In this document: one piece after another, positions 39,120 to 46,775 of the stretch
How the letters are laid out: each line of letters starts with the position of its first letter
Numbering within the stretch: position 1 is the first letter of the stretch
Source: Apteryx mantelli
Taxonomy: Eukaryota > Chordata > Aves > Apterygiformes > Apterygidae
NCBI RefSeq assembly: GCF_036417845.1
Contig: NC_089991.1
Span: 11,909,001 to 11,973,000 of the forward strand
DNA length: 64,000 nt
Reading direction: 5' to 3'
Position numbers and translations under genes: made by a program
The notes under the pieces: generated by a model
Told to the model about the DNA's origin: nothing
The model's database searches: none
The model's input: the letters and a program-made list of their open reading frames with translations, nothing else

Positions 39120-39480
39120 GAAGCGGGAACAGCGCTGTTTTAACTAAGACCCAGGGCACCCAAGCCAGCTCGGCGTAATGACCTTGGGATCGGTTCCAGC
39201 AGCGAGTCGCGAGGCTGCCATTAAATTCCCTTTCCCTATTGTTTGCATCCAAATGTAATTGCAAATTGACAGGAGACGTCTTTGGGGATCGGCTGCGCTG
39301 CTCTGCTCCGTCAGCACAATGAGCCATTGTTGATACGGCCGCGGCAATTTTCCGGGTTAATTTATGGCCGCCACACCCCATTAGCGGCAATAAATGTGGA
39401 GCCCGGTTTTGCCGAAATTGTGAGTTACGATTTTTCAAATAAATACATTTTCCTATAAACCAGTGCTCTGTTTAGTTTGA
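39120..39480. promoter_or_regulatory. strong candidate conserved enhancer
   Basis: A long AT-rich, non-repetitive block in GC-rich surroundings. It has overlapping SOX-like and octamer-half motifs (attgtttgcat, 39238-39248), a SOX-type CCATTGTT (39324-39331), TTTATGG (39361-39367), and several TAATT/ATTAG homeodomain cores. It is about 5.2 kb upstream of the HAND1 start. Function is inferred. Confidence 0.45.
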
Positions 39481-39889
39481 ATGTTCCTCACAGACACATC
39501 CATCTACATAAAATACACAGGAGAGGAAGCTGAGCTGTGACTTTGCTCTGATGACATAAAAACTTTTGTAAACACAATGTCATTTACAGTACGAGCGAGG
39601 AGAAAGGAAAAAAATAAACACCAAGTGCCTGGCGCATCCCTTCAGGAGCACATGGAAAATTTAATAATCTTTTTTCCATAAAGCTTTGTTTTCATTTTGA
39701 TTTATCCAGACAGGGCAGTGGCTGGTTGGCCATAAATAGATTGTATTTCTTGAGAGGCGATGGTTGCAGTCATCCTTTATGCGGCTGGGAGGGGGGCGGA
39801 GGAGATGTGTATACAGAGAAGATGCCACGGATAGCTGCGGGGAAGAGGAAAGGTCGGGCTCAGCACGCCAGAGCCACCACGGAGAGTTG

Positions 39890-41420
39890 CCCAGTGGCGC
39901 GGAGCCGCCCGAGCTCAGGGCAGCCGCCGCATCTGCAGCGGGGTCGCCCCAAATTCCTCCCCTCGCGGGGCTGCCGCAGGGGTCCGCAGGAGCGGAGCGG
40001 CTCGGGAGCCGGTGCGGCGGGCGGGAAGGCAGCGGGCCGTGCTTCCCCGGCGAGCGCAGCGAGGGGAAAGGGAAGAGACGGCGAGGAGCGAGTGAAAACG
40101 TGGGGACGCACGACTGCATGTCGACCGGTGCGATTTCCCGCGAGAGCGGCAGCGCGGCTGCCCTCGGCCCGCGCTGGCCCAAGCGGCGAGCCCTGTGCCT
40201 CGACTGCTCGAAGAGCAAACCGCGGGAGCCAGCGCCGCGTTCTGCTGCGTCGCGCCAAGGGCCGGCACCGCGCGGGCACAGCCCCGCACAGGCAGCGCGC
40301 GCCTCTCCGAGGGACGCCGCAACGCTGCGCACGGATCCCCCGCGCGGCAAAGCGCACGCGCCTGCCCAAGCGCGGCGCCGACGACCAGCCCTCGCCGGCC
40401 GCGGCGGGGACCCCTCTGCGCAGGCGCTGGGCGCTGTAACGCTCCCCGAGCCCGGAGCCTTGGGCAGGTGGCAGGATTTCGGGGCCACGGCAGCTGCATT
40501 CATTTTTAATCCATACCCAGCTTTAAACCGCCCTGATTTCGTTTACTTCTGTAGGTTCTCCCTCTCTTCACCTCCCTGGGAGAAAAACAGCCCCCCAAAG
40601 CGGTGACATCCGTGCAGCCCGTCCTGCCCTGCACCGTGCACCTGCCTTCGAAGCAGAGCCTGCTTGTGCCTCAGTTTCCCAGGGCCTCGCGCGACCGTTC
40701 CCCCAAGGCCTGGGGAAGCAGAAACGTTAGGAAGGTGCTGAGTGATTATTATTGCATTATTCCAGGCGAGCGCTATAAATACCCGGGGGCACCTTCAGAC
40801 ACAACCCAGCTGCCCGCGGGAGCTGGCTCGGCCCCGGCTCTTCACTTGCGCCGGCTGCCGGAGGGGGGATCGGCGGAAGCCGCTCGGCGCGGAGGCACCG
40901 CGGGGCGCAACCTGCCGGGGAGGCGCGGGGGCCGGGGTGCTGCCATGGGGCCCCGCGGCCGTCCCGGGCCGGGGGGAGGACAGCGGCACACGCGGGTGCC
41001 GGGATGCCGCAGGGAAACGTTAGCAGGGAAGACAAGGGGAATATTTTACGGGGCGGCAATGTAAACAGAGCAGGAGCAGAGCCCCTTTTTATGGAGTCCC
41101 TGTCCTGCCAGGGCATCTGCCAAGGCCCTGATTTACGCGCCTATTTAGATAAGGCGGCAGGGGAGGGGGAGCAGCGCCGGCGTCAAAGTCACAGGACACC
41201 CTGGGCCGCCGCTCCGCTGGGGGCTGATAAGGAGGCGGCCGAGGCCCCGGGGCCAAAACGCGGCCCCGGGGCCCGGCAGGTGGTGGGAGCTGAGCCGGGC
41301 GGCTCCCGCTGGGGGCCGGGGGCCGCGGAGACCTCGCACCTTCGGGCAGGCACGCGGCCCCGGCCCCGCGCCGCCCACCCAGCCACGGGGGCAGGAAACC
41401 TTTCCCGGGACGGATTTGAA
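39890..41420. other. CpG islands about 3-4.5 kb upstream of HAND1
   Basis: CpG-dense sequence at about 39890-40440 and 40820-41400 with an AT-rich gap. Paired long open frames on opposite strands (for example 39661-40503 and 39764-40606) reflect composition. Confidence 0.55.
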
Positions 41421-41600
41421 GGAAAACAGGTGGAGAGAAACGCGGTTCCTCCCGCGATGCGAGCCATAAATCGCCTAATCCGAAACGCTCGGAGTTTCCC
41501 CCGGCGCGAGCGGGGAGACGCGAAATTAAAGAAACTCACCAAAAGTTTGAGAAGTGCTAAATTTGGACGCCGTGACAAAGGCAGCCTGGTTTGATTTAGA
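41420..41600. promoter_or_regulatory. enhancer-like block with HOX/CDX and TAATCC motifs
   Basis: CCATAAA at 41464-41470 and TAATCC at 41476-41481 lie 6 bases apart, with AAATTAAAG near 41522. Non-repetitive; about 3 kb upstream of HAND1. Confidence 0.35.
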
Positions 41601-42469
41601 AGGTGTTGGAGTGAAAAGGGCTCCGGTTTTATTATTTTATTAAAACACGGAAGATTAGAACGATTTTCCGAAGGAAAACCAACACACTGTTCCCACTATT
41701 TGCTCAGCTGAGCGCTTCCAAAGTGCTCCGGGGCCAGGGACCGCCGTCGGGGGGGAATAAAGCGAGATAACGCCCGGGCCGGGGCCGGGCTTGCTCGGCT
41801 CCGCGGCCGGGCGGCTGCAGGCGGCTCCCGTGCCGGGCCGAGGCGACGGCGTAACGCTCGGCTCCGGGCCGGCCGGGGCCGTGAGCGGCCCGAGCAACGC
41901 CGGGCTGTGGGGCTGGAAGCATTTCTGGGGAGCGTTCCTCAGGGATGGGGGCTGCACGGCACGGATGCTGTCCGGGCAGTTTGCCTGAATCCGAGCTTTT
42001 CCAGGGGAGGGAGAGGCTGGGTGGTTCCTCAGCGGGACCCCGGGACGGAAAGCGGGTGCTGTGCCGGCGTGGCGGGAGGGGAGGCAGGAAGCGGGACCCT
42101 CGCACCTCTCGCAGGCAGGGCCTGGCGCCCGACGGCTCCCCGCAGGGCTCGGGGAACCCGCCCGGCCACCGGCGTTTTGGAGGAAATCCCGGGAGGGGGA
42201 ACCGACCCAAGGCCTGATTCCAACAGGAAAGTAATCACTAGCAAATGTTTGCAGGGCGCTCGCTTAAGGGGGGGGTGGGGAGAGGGTGGGGGGGTCTTTG
42301 CATCCTCTAAGAACAAAGCAGAGGGGAGTGAAGTGGGGCAGATCCGGCTCGGCCTCCCCCCACCGGCCTCCGGGAGCCCAAGGAACTGGAGACCCGCTTC
42401 CACCGTGCCCCGGCTGACCGGGGGGGCCCCGGCCCCCACCGCCTCCTGCCTCTGCAACTCGCCTTGTAA

Positions 42470-42690
42470 CAGCTAACGATGGAAAATCCGAGGCATTTAA
42501 GTGGCTCCCGAATCCGCCCGGGAACCGTGATTGAGAGAAGTCAAATAAAATTTGTCATCTTTAAAATGCAGGAGGACGTTAATGGTGTGTTAGCCCGGAT
42601 GATTAATACAAGCGCCTGCAAACAACCCTCCAACGTTTCCACCCTCCGCTGCAAGATGAATCGCTGGAAAGCGCTGTTAATCGCTAACAT
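42470..42690. promoter_or_regulatory. candidate cardiac-type proximal enhancer
   Basis: An AT-richer, non-repetitive block about 1.9 kb upstream of the start site. TTAAGTGG (NKX2-5-type) at 42497-42504 and GGTGTG (T-box core) at 42584-42589 are 87 bases apart, with GATTAATA near 42601 and GTTAATCGC near 42676. NKX2 and T-box factors act together in heart enhancers; their use here is inferred. Confidence 0.45.
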
Positions 42691-43024
42691 ACCTCGGGCC
42701 CGAAGCCCCTTCCTGCCCCGCGCGCTGCGCACGCCACGCCGCAGTGCCCAGCCCGTCCGCGCCCGCCGCGCCGCCGGAGCAGGAGCGGGGGCGGCCCCAA
42801 CGCCACCTGGCCAGGCAGGGGGAGAGCGCAGGGACGGGGAGCTGTCGCGCGGGTGCAGAGGGAGCAGGACACCCTGTCCCCCCTGCGGGCCCCGCGCTGG
42901 GCTTAGCTGGGAGGGGCTGCAGGGAAATACAGGATCGCAGCCCCAGCCGGACCCCCCCAGCCCTTCCCTGACCAGGCTGTGACAGAGGAATGTGGGGCAC
43001 GTCCCCCCACACCCACTGCCCTAG

Positions 43025-43615
43025 CATAGATATGGTTGTGGGTATATATAGTATAAGTAGTTTTACTATATTTATATATATGTGTGTGTGTAAGTGCACA
43101 GTGTCTGTGCACATATGCACAGCATATATTATATGTATGCATGTGTGCATGCACGCAACGCACACTGTGTGTGTCTATATGCACAGTATATATAATATGC
43201 GTGGGCAGCGTGTGTGTGTATGCAATGCACATATATGTGTGCGGTGTGTGTACAGAATATATGTGGTGGTGGTGAGCACATGCAACATATATGTTTGCGC
43301 AGTTGAGCATGTGTGTAAGATATATTTGTGGCGCGTGTATCTGCAGCACAGATGAGTGTTCAGTGTATGTATCATCTATGTGTTTGTGGTATGTGCATGC
43401 AACACGCTCAGTGTGTTTGTGTGAGCAGCATATGTGTGTGCGGCTCACCTGTATGTGTGCAGCACACGTACGTGCGCAGCGTGTATTTCTGCAGCGCAGT
43501 GAGTGCCGCACATGCATGTGCAGCGAGCTGAAAGTGAGTAGCGCATGTGTGTGTGCAGCATCTATTTGTGCAACACATGTGTGCGTGCAGAGCACGCGTT
43601 TGCAACGTGCCCCGT
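43025..43615. repeat. long degenerate TG/TGCA purine-pyrimidine tract
   Basis: About 590 bases dominated by tgtgtg, gtgtgcagca, atatgtgtg and similar units, mostly alternating purine and pyrimidine. It contains no long perfect repeat, so it is an old or continually rearranged array. Such DNA can adopt the Z form. Open frames through it on both strands (Cys/Val/Met- or His/Thr-rich) are artefacts. It ends about 0.85 kb before the HAND1 start site. Confidence 0.85.
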
Positions 43616-44405
43616 GTGCAGGGAGTCTGTCCGTGCCAGCCTGGCCTAGGGATGGCGGCGCTGGCACCACTGCCCCGATGCGCCCAGCCCTGGGGAGGCA
43701 GGGGGACCCGCAGGTGCCCAGCCTGGCCTCTCCCCACCACCACCAGCCTTTGGCAGGTCCTCTCCCCTGTTACCCACCGGCCTCGGCCCCTTCAAAGGCA
43801 GCGGATGGTGGTCAGGGCCCGGCTCGGGGTGCAGCTCCAGCCTGCGCTCTGGCTCAGACACCTGGGCTCCACAGCGGTGCCTCGGGACCGGGGGCCGGAG
43901 GTGCCTGTCCCTGCGGGGGGGGGATGGGACCGACCTGGTGGCTCTGGGACTGGGCGCTTCCCCTCCCCAGGGACTCCAGCACTGGGGAACGAGAAAGTCC
44001 CCGGGTCACTGTGGCTCCCAAGCGCCCACCCGGCCCGGCCCAGCCATCGGGGGTCTGGGGCACCCAGGGCTCCCCTGCACCCACTGTCGCCTCCTGTCTC
44101 CAAAGGGGTGCTGCACCCCGCTGCGGGGTGGCCGTGGAGGGAGCACTGCTCGGGGTCGCTTGGACACTCCCAAGGCAGGACAGGGGCAGCAGGGCAGGGT
44201 GCGGAGGGGACCGAAGCGGGACGGGACGGGGGCTGCGGTCCCCCCTCGGGTCGCTCCTCGCCCGCTTCTCCCCGCAGCAGGGAGCAAGCGGGAGGTGAGA
44301 GCAAACAGCGGAGGTGTGAGCCCAAATAAACCGAGTCAACAGCGCGGCGCACGCCCCCTCCGCCGCCCCGCTCCCCCCGGGGCCCCCGAGCATCCTCCCC
44401 TGCCC

Positions 44406-44453
44406 ATTGGCTCCGCGGCGGGGGGGGCCCGCGGCCCCCCGGCCCTATATAAA
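44406..44453 (+). promoter_or_regulatory. HAND1: HAND1 core promoter: inverted CCAAT box and TATA box
   Basis: ATTGG (inverted CCAAT) lies at 44406-44410 and TATATAAA at 44446-44453, within a very GC-rich stretch with Sp1-like C/G runs. With usual TATA spacing, transcription should start near 44475, giving a leader of about 180 bases before the ATG at 44656. A canonical TATA box inside a CpG island suits a tightly switched developmental gene. The start site itself is inferred. Confidence 0.85.
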
Positions 44454-44474
44454 GGCAGGGCTGGGAGGCTCCAG

Positions 44475-44655
44475 AAGGGTTAAAAAAAAAAAAAAAAAGC
44501 ACACACCCAGCCCCAAAGGCAGCCGGCACCATCGCAGCCCCACGCCGGAGCGGCCACCGCCGCCTGCCGCGCCGCCCGCGGGGAGCGCTGCCCGGCCGCC
44601 CGCCGCGGCCATGGAGCGCCCCTGAGAGCGGCCCGCGGGGCCAGCGCGGCGGACC
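44475..44655 (+). other. HAND1: HAND1 5' untranslated leader (start inferred)
   Basis: The region runs from the inferred start, about 29 bases after the beginning of the TATA box, to the initiator ATG. It contains a pure run of 17 A (44482-44498) close to the presumed cap and a complete upstream ORF at 44611-44625. The remainder is very GC-rich and should fold strongly. Confidence 0.7.
44611..44625 (+). CDS. upstream ORF, four codons (M-E-R-P-stop)
   Basis: ATG at 44611 sits in a strong start context (G at -3, G at +4, preceded by gccgcggcc). It is followed by three codons and TGA at 44623-44625, ending 30 bases before the HAND1 ATG. It is likely to reduce or condition HAND1 translation through reinitiation. 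The peptide is too short to expect a function. No other ATG was noticed between it and the main start. Confidence 0.6.
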   Translation: MERP

Positions 44656-46161
44656 ATGAACCTGGTGGGGGGCTACCAGCACCACCACCACCACCACCAC
44701 CACCCCCCCATGCTGCACGACCCCTTCCTCTTCGGGCCGGCGGCGCGGTGCCACCAGGAGCGCGCCTACTTCCCCGGCTGGGTGCTCAGCCCGGCCGAGG
44801 CGGCCGCCGAGCAGAGCCCCGGCTACGGCCCCGCCGAGTACGGCCCGGGCCAGGCGCGCCTGGAGGCGCTCGGCGGCCGCCTGGGCCGGCGGAAAGGCGT
44901 CGGGGGGCCCAAGAAGGAGCGCCGCCGCACGGAGAGCATCAACAGCGCCTTCGCCGAGCTCCGCGAGTGCATCCCCAACGTGCCCGCCGACACCAAGCTC
45001 TCCAAGATCAAGACGCTGCGCCTGGCCACCAGCTACATCGCCTACCTGATGGAGGTGCTGGCCAAGGACAGCCAGCCCGGCGACACCGAGGGCTTCAAAG
45101 CCGAGCTCAAGAAGGCCGACGGCAGGGAGAACAAGAGGAAACGGGAGACGGTAAGAGGCGCCCCGGGAGGGCGGTCGGGACCCCGCCGCGCCGCTCGCCC
45201 CGGGAGAAGGGTCGCGGCTGGCGCCGGGGCTCGGGGCCGGGGCTGCCCTGCCCCGCCGGGACCGCGACTGGCGCCGGGGCCGGGCCCGGCGTCGGGGCCG
45301 CGCTCGCGGAAGGCACCTTTGCGCTGCGCCCCCCGGGCCGCGCTGCCGAGGGCACGGTCCTGAGCCCCGGGAGCTCCGGGGCCGCGTGGAAAAACGCCTT
45401 CCCAGCCCTGCTGGAGGCAGAAACACCGCGGGGGGGGGGGGGGGGGACCTCGGCGGAGAAAACCCTGCGCCGACCTTGCCCGGACGGCTCTCCGCGCGCG
45501 GAGCGGGCAGCGGCGCAGGTCCCGGGCGCTGCGGCGCTTCCCCGAGGGGTAAAACCCGCGGCGGGCGGCGGCAGAAACTCCCGCGGGCCGGGGCCGGTGC
45601 CGCCGCGGCTCCCGGGTGCTCCCCCGGGGGGGTCGGCAGGGTGCGGGGGCCCTTCGGAGGAAGCACGGCCGCTTTTCCCCGGGCTGCAGCGCCGGGAAAA
45701 ACTTTCTCCTCGGGCCGACACGATACAAAACCGGAGAAAAACCGCCCGGAGCCGCAGCCCCCGCGCGGGGCTCGGCCCGGCTTTGCGCTTCCAAAGGGCT
45801 GCCCACGCCGGCGGGAGGCCGCGCAGGGCCCGCCGCGGTTTGCAGCGCCCCGGCGGGCGCAAGGTGCGCGCGGGGGGCCGCGGCGCTGCGCGCTCCGCCC
45901 GCGCCGGCCCTGCGGTGAGAGGCGCCGGGAAGGCGGGTGCGGGCCCCGGTGCCCCGGGGGACGGGTCGGGGCTGGCGCCGGGTCGGAGAGCTCCGCTCCT
46001 CACCGCTCTTTTTCTCCCCCTCCTCTCCGGCTTCTTCCCCCCCTTCCCCTCTCCCGCAGCAGCCCGAGGTCTACTCGCAGCCTTTAGGCCACGGCGAGAA
46101 GAAGCTGAAGGGCCGGACGGGTTGGCCCCAGCAGGTCTGGGCTCTGGAACTGAACCCCTGA
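44656..46161 (+). CDS. HAND1: HAND1, heart and neural crest derivatives expressed 1 (bHLH factor); join 44656-45150, 46060-46161
   Basis: The joined exons give 198 residues (human about 215). The N-terminus MNLVGGYQ, eight His (residues 9-16), [18 protein letters not shown] and the linker [14 protein letters not shown] are HAND1-type, not HAND2-type. The basic region is about 86-95 ([10 protein letters not shown]), helix 1 about 96-106, the loop through VPADTKLSK, helix 2 about 116-137. Exon 2 gives the conserved tail [17 protein letters not shown]. The shortening lies mainly in the Ala/Pro-rich stretch before the bHLH. The start has A at -3. The donor is acg|gtaaga at 45150/45151; the acceptor is cccgcag|cag at 46059/46060. 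Known for the family: a nuclear class II bHLH that dimerises with E-proteins or HAND2, binds E-boxes, and acts in left ventricle, lateral mesoderm, neural crest and trophoblast. T92 and S94 match the phosphorylated Thr107/Ser109 of mammals; the Ser98 equivalent is missing. Confidence 0.97.
44680..44703 (+). repeat. HAND1: coding (CAC)8 tract, HAND1 polyhistidine
   Basis: Eight identical CAC codons encode His 9-16. HAND1 proteins generally carry an N-terminal His run of variable length; because the tract here is a pure trinucleotide repeat it could expand or contract by slippage. Confidence 0.95.
45151..46059 (+). other. HAND1: HAND1 intron 1 (909 bases)
   Basis: The intron is bounded by gtaaga at the 5' end and a C/T-rich tract followed by cccgcag at the 3' end. 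It is phase 0, after codon 165 (Thr). It is extremely GC-rich and CpG-dense and holds a run of 17 G at 45430-45446. The long open frames crossing it on both strands result from base composition. Confidence 0.93.
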
Positions 46162-46775
46162 GGGCGGCCCGCCCGCCCGCCCCGACGGCTCCGCGGCGCC
46201 CCGCGCCCGCCCCTCCATGTGCAATGCCGCAGAGAGCCCGGCACGGCTCGCCGCGGCCCCGGAGCCGCGGGGGCAGCCGCGCCGGACACGGGCACCCCGG
46301 CCGGCCCCGCCGCCCCACGGAGCCCGGCGGCCGCCGCCGAGGGCGCCGCGTCCTGCCCGCCCCGGCGGGGCCCGGCGGCGGCGGCGGCGGCGGCGGCGGG
46401 GCCCGGCCGGCCGCTTTCCCCTCGCCCTCCCCCCGTTTGAAGTAATCTTTGCTCCTTCCCGTTGCAAGCAGTATTCGGCGGCTCCTGCCCTCCCTCGCCA
46501 GGCCGGGCCGGGCCGAAACGGTTTTATTCTTTTGCTATTGTAAATACGAGAAACCCCCGTCCCCGTCCCGTCCCCGTCCCGTCCCCGTCCCGTCCGCGGC
46601 TGAGAGACGCGTGGCTGCATTGAAACTACCTAGAGGTGCATTTGGGAACGCTCCTGTGCCGGGTTTTCTACCTCAGATCTGCATGACCACTTCCCGAGGG
46701 ACCGGGCGCACCACACCACGTATTTAAAAGTGAATAATTAAAAAAAAATAAATAAAATTAAAACTTTATGCAACC
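46162..46775 (+). other. HAND1: HAND1 3' untranslated region
   Basis: The region extends from after TGA (46159-46161) to just beyond the poly(A) signals. The first half is part of the CpG island and includes a (GGC)n tract (about 46373-46399) and a C-rich tandem of CCCGT/CCCCGT units (about 46556-46595). The last 100 bases turn AT-rich. The cleavage point is estimated. Confidence 0.8.
46747..46756 (+). terminator. HAND1: HAND1 poly(A) signals, two overlapping AATAAA
   Basis: AATAAA occurs at 46747-46752 and again at 46751-46756 in an A-rich stretch about 590 bases after the stop codon. No other candidate was noticed between stop and this point. Confidence 0.8.

Larger units (their letters stand above)
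43990..46500. other. CpG island covering HAND1 promoter, exons and intron
   Basis: This is an unbroken stretch of very high GC with frequent CpG, starting a few hundred bases before the TATA box and ending in the 3' UTR. Boundaries were judged by eye. Whole-gene islands are typical of Polycomb-regulated developmental transcription factors. Confidence 0.75.

Noticed and set aside
43291-44298. 335-codon frame beginning with Cys/Val/Met-rich repeats
   Set aside because: Translation of the TG/TGCA tract followed by GC-rich promoter DNA.
43792-45666. 624-codon - strand open frame across HAND1
   Set aside because: It is the antisense of HAND1 exon 1 and the GC-rich intron and promoter; the Leu/Ala-rich translation mirrors the bHLH codons. 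Stop-codon scarcity at very high GC explains it.
44748-46445. 565-codon + strand open frame overlapping HAND1
   Set aside because: It reads exon 1 in a wrong frame, then the intron and 3' UTR. Arg/Pro/Gly/Ala-rich with no domain; the HAND1 splice sites account for the region.
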